A DNA stretch of 64,000 nucleotides. Origin: UBA1479 sp040221095. GTDB lineage: Bacteria > Pseudomonadota > Alphaproteobacteria > Rhodospirillales > Casp-alpha2. This document shows, in pieces, positions 25,575-36,147 of the stretch; the first letter of the stretch is position 1, and each line of letters opens with the position of its first letter. The position numbers and the translations under genes were made by a program. Below the pieces are notes generated by a model. That model had not been told where the DNA came from and did no database searches. It worked only from the letters and a program-made list of their open reading frames with translations. The stretch covers positions 434,001-498,000 of the forward strand of contig JAVJVP010000008.1 of the NCBI GenBank assembly GCA_040221095.1. Reading direction: 5' to 3'.

Positions 25575-27194
25575 ATGATCCGCTTGGGTTCCCTCATATT
25601 CGGAATCCGGTTTAACCCGGGCCTTGCCGCCGTTTCGGCGGCGCTTCTGCTTGCCGCCTGCGCGGCGACGCCGCCGCCCCGGGATACGGCCGGCAAGGAC
25701 AGCGGATTTTCCATGCCGGCGGCGGCCGAGGTCATCGCGGCGGGATACGAGAACATCGCCGAAAAATACCTGGAGGCCCTGCCGGTCCGCGAGATCGGCA
25801 TGGAAGGGCTGCGCGGCCTGGGCGCCATCGATCCGGCACTCGCCATCGACATCGGCAAGACCGAGGTCCGCCTGACCGACAACGGCCGCGAAATCGTCCG
25901 CGAACCCCTGCCCAAGAAAGACGATGCCTACGGCTGGGCGATGCTGACGGCGCGGGCGTCCCTGGCGGCGCGCGGCTGGTCCGAGGAAATGCGCCGGGCC
26001 AGCCCGGAAAAGATCTACGAAGCCGTATTCGACGGCATGCTGACGGAACTGGACATCTATTCCCGCTATTCCGGGCGCGAGGAAGCCCAGCGCAACCGTG
26101 CCCGGCGCGACGGGTTCGGCGGCATCGGCGTGCGCTTCCGGCAGCGCGGCGACATCACCGAGGTCTACCGCATCACCCCCGGCACGCCGGCGGCTGAGGC
26201 GGACCTGAAGATCGGCGACGTCATCCTGTCGGCCGACGGGGTCGCGCTCAAGGGCCTGTCGGCGCGCAAGATCGTGAAACTGCTGCGCGGCCCCATCGAC
26301 ACCGCCGTGCGTCTGCGCCTGACCCGGTCGGGGCGGCCGGACGGCTGGTCCCTGGATCTGGTGCGCCGCCACATCGTGCCGGTCACGGTCAGCCACACGG
26401 TCAAAAACGGGATCCTTTATGCGGCGATCGACAGCTTCAACCAGAAGACCGCGGAATCCGTGAAAAAGGCCGTCCTGGCGGCGAAGACCGAGGCCAAGGC
26501 GCCGCTCAAGGGCATGGTCATGGACCTGCGCGGCAACCCGGGCGGATTGTTGCGTCAGTCCATCAAGCTGGCCAATCTGTTCCTGACCCAGGGCCATATC
26601 ATCACCACGCGCGGCCGCCATCCGGACAGCGTTCATCACTACAACGCCGACGGCGACGACATCCTGAACGGCCTGCCGCTGGTCATTCTGATCGACGGCA
26701 AATCGGCCTCGGCCGCGGAAATCACCGCCGCCGCTCTGCAGGACCGCGGGCGCGCCGTGGTCGTCGGCACCTCGTCCTACGGCAAAGGCAGCGTGCAGAC
26801 GGTGATCCGCCTGCCAAACGACGGTGAGTTGACCATCACCTGGTCGAAACTGATCACGCCCACGGGCTATACCCTGCATGGCCTGGGCGTCCATCCCATC
26901 GTGTGCACATCATCCCTGGCCCACATCCCCACGGAGACCACGACCAAGGACCCGGTCCTGGCCGGCATCGGCGACGAACGCTACCAGACCGACATCCTGG
27001 CCCGCTGGCGCCGCGGTGGGCTGTTGGACGACGCGGAACGCAGCCAATTGCGCGACACCTGCCCGCCGGAACGCCATGAAGACACCAAGGACCGCGACGT
27101 GGCGCGGCGAATCATCGAGGACCGCGCCCTCTATACCCGTGCCCTGATCTATACCTCGGCGACCGCCCGGGCCGACACGGCGGCCCTGGAATAG
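25575..27194 (+). CDS. S41 family C-terminal processing peptidase, lipoprotein
   Basis: The 539-residue protease has a lipobox ending at C29 (LLAAC), so it should be lipid-anchored at the periplasmic face. A PDZ domain lies at about 175-265 (GIGVRFRQRGDITEVYRITPGTPAAEADLKIGDVI). The S41 catalytic region carries S379 in SASAAE, K404 in SYGKGSVQ and Q408, matching the Prc/CtpA Ser-Lys-Gln arrangement. It would trim or degrade envelope proteins. The C-terminal extension (about 440-539) is unrecognised. It lies 61 bases after rnr and precedes rpmG. Confidence 0.9.
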   Translation: MIRLGSLIFGIRFNPGLAAVSAALLLAACAATPPPRDTAGKDSGFSMPAAAEVIAAGYENIAEKYLEALPVREIGMEGLRGLGAIDPALAIDIGKTEVRLTDNGREIVREPLPKKDDAYGWAMLTARASLAARGWSEEMRRASPEKIYEAVFDGMLTELDIYSRYSGREEAQRNRARRDGFGGIGVRFRQRGDITEVYRITPGTPAAEADLKIGDVILSADGVALKGLSARKIVKLLRGPIDTAVRLRLTRSGRPDGWSLDLVRRHIVPVTVSHTVKNGILYAAIDSFNQKTAESVKKAVLAAKTEAKAPLKGMVMDLRGNPGGLLRQSIKLANLFLTQGHIITTRGRHPDSVHHYNADGDDILNGLPLVILIDGKSASAAEITAAALQDRGRAVVVGTSSYGKGSVQTVIRLPNDGELTITWSKLITPTGYTLHGLGVHPIVCTSSLAHIPTETTTKDPVLAGIGDERYQTDILARWRRGGLLDDAERSQLRDTCPPERHEDTKDRDVARRIIEDRALYTRALIYTSATARADTAALE

Positions 27195-27295
27195 GCCGCG
27201 ACACGCGGGTTTCGCCGTGCCCCTTGACTTGCGCGTCGGGCCCTGTATGTTTCGCGCCTTCGACCTGACTGGAAACCAAAGCGGAACTTCGCACC

Positions 27296-27463
27296 ATGGC
27301 AAAACCGGCCACAATTCTCGTGAAAATGGTCAGCACGGCTGACACGGGCTTCTTCTATGTGACGAAGAAAAATCCGCGCAATTCGACGGAAAAGTTCGAA
27401 ATGCGCAAGTACGATCCCGTAGTCCGCAAGCATGTGGCCTTCAAGGAAGAAAAGATCAAGTAA
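27296..27463 (+). CDS. rpmG: 50S ribosomal protein L33
   Basis: The 55-residue protein MAKPATILVKMVSTADTGFF... contains the L33 core (YVTKKNPRNSTEKFEMRKYDP and the VAFKEEKIK end). It lacks the CxxC zinc pairs, so it is the zinc-independent C- form. Reading from ATG 27296 to TAA 27463 gives the expected family length. It follows the S41 peptidase by about 100 bases. It is a small gene that automated calls with a 60-residue cutoff would miss. Confidence 0.95.
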   Translation: MAKPATILVKMVSTADTGFFYVTKKNPRNSTEKFEMRKYDPVVRKHVAFKEEKIK

Positions 27464-27544
27464 GGCCGCCATCGGCGCCCCTCGATCCCCCTTCCTGTCC
27501 GCCCCCGACGGGACGGCATCCTTCGTAAAAACCTAAGACCGTTC

Positions 27545-27580
27545 AGCCGCCGTTGAGGTTATTCGACGGCGGTTTCGCTT
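27545..27580 (+). terminator. Possible bidirectional terminator between rpmG and pleD
   Basis: CCGCCGT (27547-27553) pairs with ACGGCGG (27566-27572), with A-T and G-T pairs extending the base, followed by TTTCGCTTGTC on the plus strand. The hairpin overlaps the last codons of the convergent pleD gene. It is a plausible but weak intrinsic terminator for rpmG. Confidence 0.35.
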
Positions 27581-28962
27581 GTCTTTCTGACCAGCGGGTC
27601 GGCGCGCACGACCCGGTCGCGGCCGTCGTGCTTGGCCATGTAGAGCGCCTTGTCCGCGCGCCCGATCAATTCGGCCGCGGTTTCGCCCGGTTCCACCGAT
27701 TCCGCGACCCCCGCACTCAACGTCACCGTCAGCTGGGTGCCGTCCGGCAGGGGGATCGGTTCTTCCGCGACCTTGGCGCGGATACGGTCGGCGACCGCGA
27801 AGGCGATGTCGATGGGGGTGTCGGGCATGGCGACGACGAATTCCTCGCCGCCGAAGCGGGCCGCCGTGTCGAACCCGCGCACATTGCGCAACAGGCGCTT
27901 GGCGATCACGCGCAGCACCTCGTCACCGGCGGCATGGCCATAGGTGTCGTTGACCCGCTTGAAATGGTCGAGATCGATCAGAACCAGGGACAGACCGTGG
28001 CCGCCGTCGCCGGCCCGCTTGACGATGCCGTCCAGGTGCGATTCCAGATAACGCCGGTTGTGCAGGCCCGTCAGGCCGTCTGTCAGGGCCATGGACAGGT
28101 GCTGTTCGAAATTCGACTGCAGCATCTCCTGATAGCGCTTGCGCCGCACCTGGGTGCGCACGCGGGCGACAACCTCCTGTTCGTCGACCGGGCGCACGAC
28201 ACAGTCGTTGACCCCCAGTTCCAGGCCCTTGATCAGGTTCGTCTCGTCCTCGGAATCGCCGATCAGCAGGATCGGCACCTGACGCGTCGGTTCCTGCGAG
28301 CGCAGCCGCGAGGCCAGCCGCAGGGGCTCGTCCCCCTCGAAGTCCATGGACACCACGACCACGTCCGGCAGGTCTCCGGCAATGTGCTGGGCGGCGTCGG
28401 CGTAGGAATTCAGCACGGTCACCGCATGGCCGTCCCGCTCCAGAACCCCTTGAATATTGCCGCTTTGGATTTCGCTGGAATCGACGACGATCACCCGCGC
28501 GGCGCGGCCATGAACGTCCGTCATGTCCGGATCGACGTCGAAACCCAGGTCGCGCGACGTCTGCTGATGCAGGGACCATTGGTCGAAGGTCCGCTTCATG
28601 CGCACCAGAGAGCGCACGCGGGCGAACAGCATGGTGTCGTTGAGCGGCTTGGTCAGGAAGTCGTCGGCCCCGGCCTGCAGGCCGTTGACACGGTCGCGCA
28701 TGTCGTTGAGCGCCGTCACCATGACCACGGGAATATGCGCCGTGCGCGCGGTTTTCTTGATCCGGCGGCAGACCTCGAACCCGTCCATGCCGGGCATCAT
28801 GACGTCGAGCAGGACCAGATCGGGCATTTCCCGGGCCACCGTTTCCAGCGCCGTGGGCCCGTCGTGGGCGGTCAGAACCTCGTAATATTCGCTGGTCAGC
28901 TTGGCGGCCAGGACCTTCACGCTGGCGGCAAGGTCATCGACGATGAGGATTCGTGCCGACAT
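27559..28962 (-). CDS. pleD: PleD-type response regulator diguanylate cyclase (REC-REC-GGEEF)
   Basis: The 467-residue protein has a first receiver domain (phospho-acceptor D53 in LVLLDVMMPGMDG), a second, degenerate receiver-like domain (about 155-275) and a GGDEF-type cyclase domain with GGEEF at 371-375 and an inhibitory RGFD site at 362-365. In Caulobacter, PleD makes c-di-GMP at the stalked pole after phosphorylation by PleC/DivJ. The same domain order and the neighbouring divK support this assignment. It follows divK by 21 bases, so they are probably co-transcribed. Confidence 0.95.
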   Translation of the reverse strand: MSARILIVDDLAASVKVLAAKLTSEYYEVLTAHDGPTALETVAREMPDLVLLDVMMPGMDGFEVCRRIKKTARTAHIPVVMVTALNDMRDRVNGLQAGADDFLTKPLNDTMLFARVRSLVRMKRTFDQWSLHQQTSRDLGFDVDPDMTDVHGRAARVIVVDSSEIQSGNIQGVLERDGHAVTVLNSYADAAQHIAGDLPDVVVVSMDFEGDEPLRLASRLRSQEPTRQVPILLIGDSEDETNLIKGLELGVNDCVVRPVDEQEVVARVRTQVRRKRYQEMLQSNFEQHLSMALTDGLTGLHNRRYLESHLDGIVKRAGDGGHGLSLVLIDLDHFKRVNDTYGHAAGDEVLRVIAKRLLRNVRGFDTAARFGGEEFVVAMPDTPIDIAFAVADRIRAKVAEEPIPLPDGTQLTVTLSAGVAESVEPGETAAELIGRADKALYMAKHDGRDRVVRADPLVRKTSETAVE

Positions 28963-28983
28963 GGTCCGTGCCGCCCGCGGCGG

Positions 28984-29349
28984 TCAGCCGAGAAACTTCG
29001 CGACCGTTTCCAGGAACGTGGGAACGGAAATCGGCTTGGCGATGTAGCCTTCGCACCCGCCTTCCCTGATCTTTTCCTCGTCGCCCTTCATGGCGAAGGC
29101 GGTGACGGCGATCACGGGGATTTCCTTCAACGAATCATCGGCCTTCAGCATCTTGGTGACTTCCAGGCCGGAAATTTCCGGCAGCTGGATGTCCATGAGG
29201 ATGAGGTCCGGGCGGTGTTCCTGAGCCAGTTGAATGGCGTCGCGCCCGTCCATGGTCTGAATGGTGTTGTAGCCATTGGCCTGGAGCAGGTCGTTGAACA
29301 ACTTCATGTTGAGATCGTTGTCCTCAACAATCAAAATCGTTTTCGCCAT
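28984..29349 (-). CDS. divK: Single-domain response regulator DivK
   Basis: The 121-residue stand-alone receiver has acidic residues E9-D10, phospho-acceptor D53 (LILMDIQLPEISG), the switch threonine in VIAVTAFAMKG and the C-terminal lysine in YIAKPISV. The sequence closely follows alphaproteobacterial DivK, which controls the DivL/CckA branch of the CtrA cell-cycle network. The gene is immediately upstream of pleD, the conserved arrangement in this class. Confidence 0.93.
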   Translation of the reverse strand: MAKTILIVEDNDLNMKLFNDLLQANGYNTIQTMDGRDAIQLAQEHRPDLILMDIQLPEISGLEVTKMLKADDSLKEIPVIAVTAFAMKGDEEKIREGGCEGYIAKPISVPTFLETVAKFLG

Positions 29350-29511
29350 ATTTCATTCTTTCGATCAATTTCGAGGCCGCCGGCAGTGCCTTTTCCGGCA
29401 CCACGGCCTTGGCCCGATCAAAGGCACCCTGCCGGAGCGGAAGTCACCGTCACGCTTAGCCCAGATAGTGTCCGAAACACCCCGGCAAGTCAAACGACGC
29501 CGGGGCCGGGG

Positions 29512-30210
29512 TCACTCTCCGCGAACCTCTTCGACCATGTCTTCCAGACGGTCGACATCATCGATCACCAGACGGTCCTTCTGGCGCTCGACCATACCCT
29601 GGCGCGACAGGTCCGACAGCACGCGGGCGACGGTTTCACGGGTCGTCGATACACGGCTTGCGATATCGCCGTGCACGGGGATGGGTTTCAGTTCAGCGCG
29701 GTTTTCGCCGACCATGTTGTTGCGCGCCAGGCGCAGCAGATCGGCCTGAACCCGGTTGTTGGCGGCCAGGGTGCTGAGATCCATGATGCGGTCGGTCGAT
29801 GTCCGCACGATGCGCGTCAATGCCCGCATGAGGCGCAGGGTGACGGTGAAATGTTCCGACAGCAGCTGCAGGAACCGTTCCTGGGACAGGGACGCGATGA
29901 CCGTGTCCCGGAGCGCCATGACGCTGGCCGAGCGCGGCTCTCCGTCGATCGCCGCCAGGTCGCCGAAATGGCCGCCCGCGTTGACGTCGTCCAGGGTGAT
30001 TTCACGCCCGGACAGGGAATAGATGACGACCCGGGCGGCGCCGGCGGCGACGAAATAGACGTCCTGCGTATCGCTTTGACGGTCGATGATCTGTTCCTGG
30101 GCGGCGTAGGTCCTCCATGAACAGGCCTGCTCCAGCCGCCCGATCTCGGCCGCGCTCAGATCTTCCAGCAGATGTACCTGCGCCAACGACCGCGCATTTC
30201 CATCCGACAC
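29512..30210 (-). CDS. Crp/Fnr family transcriptional regulator
   Basis: The 232-residue protein starts with GTG at 30210, with an AAGGGGG ribosome site. A cyclic-nucleotide-binding-like domain (about 12-130) has GHFGDLAAIDGEPRSASVMA, where Asp replaces the Glu of the cAMP-binding GE motif. A dimerisation helix and a C-terminal helix-turn-helix (about 185-205; ASRVSTTRETVARVLSDL) follow. The RETVAR recognition helix resembles CRP (TGTGA half-sites) more than FNR. Only one cysteine is present, so an iron-sulfur oxygen sensor is excluded. The target genes are unknown. Confidence 0.9.
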   Translation of the reverse strand: MSDGNARSLAQVHLLEDLSAAEIGRLEQACSWRTYAAQEQIIDRQSDTQDVYFVAAGAARVVIYSLSGREITLDDVNAGGHFGDLAAIDGEPRSASVMALRDTVIASLSQERFLQLLSEHFTVTLRLMRALTRIVRTSTDRIMDLSTLAANNRVQADLLRLARNNMVGENRAELKPIPVHGDIASRVSTTRETVARVLSDLSRQGMVERQKDRLVIDDVDRLEDMVEEVRGE

Positions 30211-30587
30211 GCAAACCCCCTTCGCCTAAAACAAGAGCAATTTTATTAATTCGATCTTATGCAAGAACCACCGACAACTCCAAAGGAAATGAACTTGCGC
30301 CGTTTCCCGCGGATAACACCGGTTCGCGCACTCGGCGGCCCGTTCACACGGTCAACGGGCATTTCTCCACTTGGCATTCCGCATCGGCGCCCTTATATCG
30401 GTTTTAACTTTTTTATGCTCTAATTGAGCGCTAAACGGGCCGCTAACTGCCTGGGTGAAGACATCAGCGCGGCCCGGCACACAACACGGTCTGCGATGCG
30501 GCGGCACTGCACGGACAACCGAAGGTGAGACTGCAATGCCGGGCGGCCGACATGCCCCCACGCGAACGGACGCAAACGGAAACGACG
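30211..30587. other. Intergenic region between the Crp-type regulator and an exported protein
   Basis: This 377-base divergent gap is AT-rich at 30235-30275 and again near 30400-30430, likely promoter DNA for both genes. TGAGCGCTAA at 30425-30434 differs by one base from the TTAGCGCTAA palindrome at 16111-16120. No small gene or structured RNA is evident. Confidence 0.5.
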
Positions 30588-31202
30588 ATGAAAAGCCCCC
30601 TGATCGCCCTATTTGCCCTAATGCTGACCGCCGCCTTTGCCGGCCCGATTCATGCCGCCGACGGCCAATTGAACGCCATTTCATCGAAACCCATTCCCGG
30701 CGGCAAGGTCTTGGCGGTGCGGGCGCTCGACGATTCCGACGAATCGCTGGAACTGAGCCATCAGTTCGCCCGGGAACTCAAGGCCCGCGGCTACCGGCTC
30801 GATCCCAAGGCGGAACTGGTCCTGACCTTCGAGGTTCTGGACGAGCTTGGCGCCTATACCTTCACCGACAAGCGCTATTTCCTGGATGTCCAGGGCACCA
30901 AGGGCACCACTTCCGGCACCGAAGGGTCCGAAGCGCGGTTCAACGTGTTCGATTCCAAGACCGGTGGCATCCTCAACGAAGGCCAGGGCGGGACCAAGAT
31001 CGTCACGCCGACCAAATACCGCCTCAAGGTGACCATCGACGGACCGGCGGAAGCAGGCCGCATCGAACGGTACTGGCAGGGTTGGGCGACCGGCAACCTG
31101 GGTGCCGCGACCAACGAAGCCCTGATCGGCGCCATGGTCGTGCCCCTGGTCGAAAGCCTTGGCAAGACCGTGAAGAACGAGGTCTTCCCCCTTCCCAACT
31201 AG
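30588..31202 (+). CDS. Exported protein of unknown function (DUF4410-like)
   Basis: From ATG 30588, preceded by a GGAAACG site, the protein has 204 residues. It has a clear signal peptide (1-24; ending GPIHA-AD) and so is probably periplasmic. A longer frame from 30525 is open but would bury the signal peptide. The pattern VLAVRALDDSDESLELSHQFARELKARGY followed by AELVLTFEVLDELG is reminiscent of DUF4410-type proteins, which adopt a small alpha/beta fold and are often lipoproteins; I am not certain of this. It has no obvious operon partner. Confidence 0.7.
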   Translation: MKSPLIALFALMLTAAFAGPIHAADGQLNAISSKPIPGGKVLAVRALDDSDESLELSHQFARELKARGYRLDPKAELVLTFEVLDELGAYTFTDKRYFLDVQGTKGTTSGTEGSEARFNVFDSKTGGILNEGQGGTKIVTPTKYRLKVTIDGPAEAGRIERYWQGWATGNLGAATNEALIGAMVVPLVESLGKTVKNEVFPLPN

Positions 31203-31357
31203 CGTCCCGCTCCCTTGGGTCCGTCCGGCGCGGCATCCCGTCCCGGCGGCGTGTCCGTGACGGTGCTTGCCCAGGCGGGTCAAACCGTTTAGGAAACGGG
31301 GCCGTGGACGGCTGATTGGCGGCCGGCCAGTCTTAACGCTTGAACCCGGCCTTTCAG

Positions 31358-32533
31358 ATGGAAGACACCTCCAATCCCGGGCTGCTGCCCGCCGGCCTGT
31401 CCGATCTTCTGCCCCCTGACGCGGGGTTCGAGGCATCGGTCACCGAACGCCTGATCGACGTCTGTCAGGCGCACGGCTACCAGCGCGTCAAGCCGCCGCT
31501 GATGGAATTCGAGGATTCCCTGCTGTCCGGCACGGGTGCCGCCATGGACCGCCAAGTGTTCCGCCTGATGGATCCCGTCTCGCAGCGCATGATGGGCCTG
31601 CGCGCCGACATCACGCCGCAGATCGCGCGCATCGCCGCAAGCCGCCTGCAATCGGCGCCTCGGCCGCTGCGCCTGTGCTATGCCGGCCAGGTCCTGCGCG
31701 TGCGCGGCGACCAGATCCGCCCGGAACGCCAGTTCGCCCAGATCGGCGCGGAATTGATCGGCAGCGCCGCCCCTGCCGCGGACGCCGAGGTCATCGTGAT
31801 GGCCGCCGACGCGCTCGGCTATATCGGGGTCGCCGACGTGTCCATCGACCTGGCCGTGCCGACCCTGGTCACCGCGATTTTGGGCGATGCGGTCCCCGCT
31901 TCCGCCGAGCGCGCCTTGCGCGACGCCCTGAACCACAAGGATACGGGCGCCCTCGACGGCTTGGCCGGTCAGATCGGCGACGACCTGACCGAGATGCTGA
32001 AACGCCTGGTTCTTGCCGCCGGCCCCGCCGGCGACACCCTGGCCGCCGTCGACGCGATCGCCCTGCCGGCCGCCGCCGCCGCCGAATGGGACACGGTCAA
32101 GGCCATCGTCGCCAAGGTCCGCGCCCTGGCGCCCGACCTGCCGCTGACCATCGATCCGGTGGAACACCGCGGGTTCGAATACCATGCCGGGGCGACCTTC
32201 ACCCTGTATGCCGCCGGCGTGCGCGGCGAACTGGGTTCGGGCGGGCGCTATCTGGCCGGCAACGGCGGCATGGCCGCCGGCGCGGGCGAACCGGCCACGG
32301 GCTTCACCTTGTTCACCGACACCTTGCTGCGCGCCCTGCCGCGCCCGGCGCTGGGCCGTCGGCTGTTCGTGCCCGCGGGCACGGCGGCGGACCGCACGGC
32401 CAACCTGCGCGCCGAAGGATGGATCACCGTCGCCGGCCTGGACGACGGCGCCGACGCCCACGCCGCGGCCCGGCGTCTCGGCTGCACGCACTGGCTTCAC
32501 GACGGCCGCCCCGCCCCCATCGGCGAGGCGTGA
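31358..32533 (+). CDS. hisZ: ATP phosphoribosyltransferase regulatory subunit HisZ
   Basis: The 391-residue protein is a paralogue of histidyl-tRNA synthetase that activates the short form of HisG in histidine synthesis. The class II synthetase motifs are present in altered form: GYQRVKPPLMEFEDSLL (motif 1 region), MGLRADITPQIARIAA (motif 2 region) and HRGFEYHAGATFTLYA, GELGSGGRY (motif 3 region). It lacks an anticodon-binding domain. ATG 31358 was chosen over an upstream TTG at 31340. No hisG is present here. purA follows 42 bases later, the usual alphaproteobacterial order. Confidence 0.92.
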   Translation: MEDTSNPGLLPAGLSDLLPPDAGFEASVTERLIDVCQAHGYQRVKPPLMEFEDSLLSGTGAAMDRQVFRLMDPVSQRMMGLRADITPQIARIAASRLQSAPRPLRLCYAGQVLRVRGDQIRPERQFAQIGAELIGSAAPAADAEVIVMAADALGYIGVADVSIDLAVPTLVTAILGDAVPASAERALRDALNHKDTGALDGLAGQIGDDLTEMLKRLVLAAGPAGDTLAAVDAIALPAAAAAEWDTVKAIVAKVRALAPDLPLTIDPVEHRGFEYHAGATFTLYAAGVRGELGSGGRYLAGNGGMAAGAGEPATGFTLFTDTLLRALPRPALGRRLFVPAGTAADRTANLRAEGWITVAGLDDGADAHAAARRLGCTHWLHDGRPAPIGEA

Positions 32534-32575
32534 CGGACAGACACCCCTTTTCACGGACAAGAACGGACACTGAAA

Positions 32576-33868
<1,293 letters not shown>

Positions 33869-33974
33869 CCGCGCCGGCCTGGCCGGGGCAACCCGGGCCG
33901 CACCCTGGCATTAATTGTCTGTCAAGGGAATGACGGGTACCATCAGGGCGTGAAAGTGTGGGAAATTCAAGGCA

Positions 33975-34007
33975 CGCAGGCGGTCATGCCGTTCCTGCGG
34001 GCCTTTT
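33975..34007 (+). terminator. Candidate terminator after purA
   Basis: CGCAGG-CGG (33975-33983) pairs with CCG-TT-CCTGCG (33989-33999) around a TCATG loop, followed by GGGCCTTTTCC. The T run is short, so efficiency is uncertain. It lies between the purA stop and the pseudokinase start. Confidence 0.4.
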
Positions 34008-34042
34008 CCGTTCGCGACTGTTGGGGCTGAAGACGACAATCG

Positions 34043-36145
34043 ATGGCTGAAACCGCCACAGCACAGGCCGACCCCGCCGGGCCGCCGCCCGAGGACGGCG
34101 CGCCGCCGGAAGGCATGGACGCCGGGAGCGAACCCGGCGACGCCGCCTCGCCCGTGGCCAACATGCAGCCGGTGCTGATCAAGGACCGCTTCATCGTCGA
34201 CCCCAGAACCCCGCTGCCCGACCTGGATTCACCGTCCGCCAAGGCCTTCATGGCCGAAGACCGGCGCGACATCGACCGCCCCGTGTTCGCGCTGATCTGT
34301 AATCCGGGACTGCCCACGCGCCTGGGCGCCATGACCTCCCTGCGCGGCTCCGGCATCAAGGCCCTGGTCGGTGTCCTGGAATGGGAGGTCGAATTCTGGC
34401 CGCAGATCCGCCAGCGCACCATGATCCTGATCCTGGAACGGCCGCTTGGCGGGCGGGTGCTGCAAAAGGGCAAATTCCGGATTTCCGAATACGATCTGCC
34501 GCGCAAGGTGATCGAGCCGCTGGCCGGCGCGTTGCAGGAAATGGCCTCGATCGGCGTCGCCCACCGCGCGATCCGCCGCGACAACCTGTTCTTCATGGAT
34601 GCGGGACGACAGCAGATCGCCTTCGGCGAATGTTATTCGTCGCCGCCGGGATACGACCAGCCCGCGGTGTACGAACCGGCCGAGCGCGCCATGACGCCCC
34701 CCGCCGGGCGCGGCGTCGGCAACTCCCGCGACGATGCCTATGCCTTCGCGGTCGCCATTGTCGGCCTCGTCCTGGACAAGGAACCGGGGGCGGCGGAAGG
34801 GGCGGAAAAGATTCTGGCGGAAAAACTTGAGCTGGGATCCTACGCCGCGATCACCGGTAACGAGAACCTGCCTCTGTCCCTGCTGGAGCCGCTGCGCGGC
34901 ATGCTCGGCGACGATCCCCAGCAGCGCTGGGGGCCCGAGGAAATCGACCTGTGGCTGTCGGGCCGCAAGATGTCGCCGCAGCAGAAACGCGCGGGCAAGC
35001 GCGGGCAGACGCCGCTGACCTTCATGGGCCGCCCGTATCAGAGCGTGCGGCAGCTTGCCGACGCCTTCAGCAAGCATGTGCCCGACGCCGCCAAGGCGAT
35101 CCGCCACGACAGCTTCGATACATGGCTGCGGCGGTCGGTCGAGGACGTCAATCTGGCCAACGCCATCAAGAACGTGCTCGACGTGGCCAACGCCCAGGCC
35201 GGCTCCTTCGCCGGCTCGGACGAAATGATCGTGACCCGTGTCGCCATTCTCATGGATCCCCTGGGCCCCATCCGTTTCAAGGGGTTTTCCTTCATGGTCG
35301 ACGGGTTCGGCGCCGCCTTCGCCATGGACCTGTTGCGCACGGGTGACCCGCAGATCCCGACAGAGATCATCGCCAAGGACATCCCCGACCTGTGGTTCCA
35401 ATCGCAACTGGCCTATGCGCCGGAAGCCTCGATCCACCAGAAGAACTTCTCGCAGCTCAAGATCGTGCTCAACAACAAGGATCCGGGCTTCGGGATCGAG
35501 CGCTGCCTGTACGAAAGCAATCCGTCCCTGCCCTGCCAAAGCCCGCTTTTGCTGCAGGAATACGTGCTGGACCCCGATCATCTGCTGCCGGCGCTCGACC
35601 GCGCGGCCAACTCGCAGGACCTGAAATCCAGGCCGCTCGACCGCCATGTCGCCGCCTTCATCACCGCGCGCTTCAAGGAAGACATCAACCCGCACTTGAA
35701 GGCCCTGGCCTCGGAAAACCCCGATACCCAGACCATCGGCATGCTGTCGCTGCTGGCCTTCATCCAATGGAAGTTGCGGGTCGATCCCGTGTACGGCCTG
35801 GCAAGCTGGGTCGGCGGACATCTCGGCCCGGCCATCAACGCCTATCACTCGCGCACCACCCGCAAGGAGATCGAGCGGGAGATTCCCCGTCTGGTCCGCC
35901 GCGGGTCGCTGCCTGAACTGTTCGACCTGATGGACAACGCCGACCGCCGGCGCGAAGACATCGAAGGCTTCGAGGACGCGGTCGCGGAATTTGCCGCGGC
36001 AGAGCTGGAAATTCAGGACATCGAGGGCCGCGGCGAGGAACAGCTGACCAAGGCCGAGCGCACAGGCCAGCAGGCCGCCGCCATGGGCTCCATCCTGGTG
36101 ACCATGTGCATCGTGATGATCCTGTTCATGATCAAGGTGTTCTGA
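34043..36145 (+). CDS. Membrane-anchored pseudokinase-like protein
   Basis: The 700-residue protein has a Pro/Ala-rich N-terminus (1-40), then a protein-kinase-like fold (about 45-310). Landmarks are HRAIRRDN at 174-181 where kinases have HRDxxxxN, AFGE at 193-196 in place of DFG, EPAERA at 211-216 resembling the APE loop, an aspartate of the alphaF type at D231, and a DPQQRW helix-I motif at 291-296. No VAIK lysine is evident. The proton acceptor and metal Asp are therefore missing and it is probably catalytically dead. An unrecognised domain (about 325-660) and a single C-terminal TM helix (about 682-699) follow. The membrane-protein gene starts 2 bases after its stop. Confidence 0.75.
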   Translation: MAETATAQADPAGPPPEDGAPPEGMDAGSEPGDAASPVANMQPVLIKDRFIVDPRTPLPDLDSPSAKAFMAEDRRDIDRPVFALICNPGLPTRLGAMTSLRGSGIKALVGVLEWEVEFWPQIRQRTMILILERPLGGRVLQKGKFRISEYDLPRKVIEPLAGALQEMASIGVAHRAIRRDNLFFMDAGRQQIAFGECYSSPPGYDQPAVYEPAERAMTPPAGRGVGNSRDDAYAFAVAIVGLVLDKEPGAAEGAEKILAEKLELGSYAAITGNENLPLSLLEPLRGMLGDDPQQRWGPEEIDLWLSGRKMSPQQKRAGKRGQTPLTFMGRPYQSVRQLADAFSKHVPDAAKAIRHDSFDTWLRRSVEDVNLANAIKNVLDVANAQAGSFAGSDEMIVTRVAILMDPLGPIRFKGFSFMVDGFGAAFAMDLLRTGDPQIPTEIIAKDIPDLWFQSQLAYAPEASIHQKNFSQLKIVLNNKDPGFGIERCLYESNPSLPCQSPLLLQEYVLDPDHLLPALDRAANSQDLKSRPLDRHVAAFITARFKEDINPHLKALASENPDTQTIGMLSLLAFIQWKLRVDPVYGLASWVGGHLGPAINAYHSRTTRKEIEREIPRLVRRGSLPELFDLMDNADRRREDIEGFEDAVAEFAAAELEIQDIEGRGEEQLTKAERTGQQAAAMGSILVTMCIVMILFMIKVF

Positions 36146-36147
36146 CC

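Noticed and set aside
27553..30120. Long plus-strand frame (855 codons) opposite pleD, divK and the Crp-type gene
   Set aside because: It is antisense to three genes with intact catalytic motifs; its composition is that of a shadow frame.
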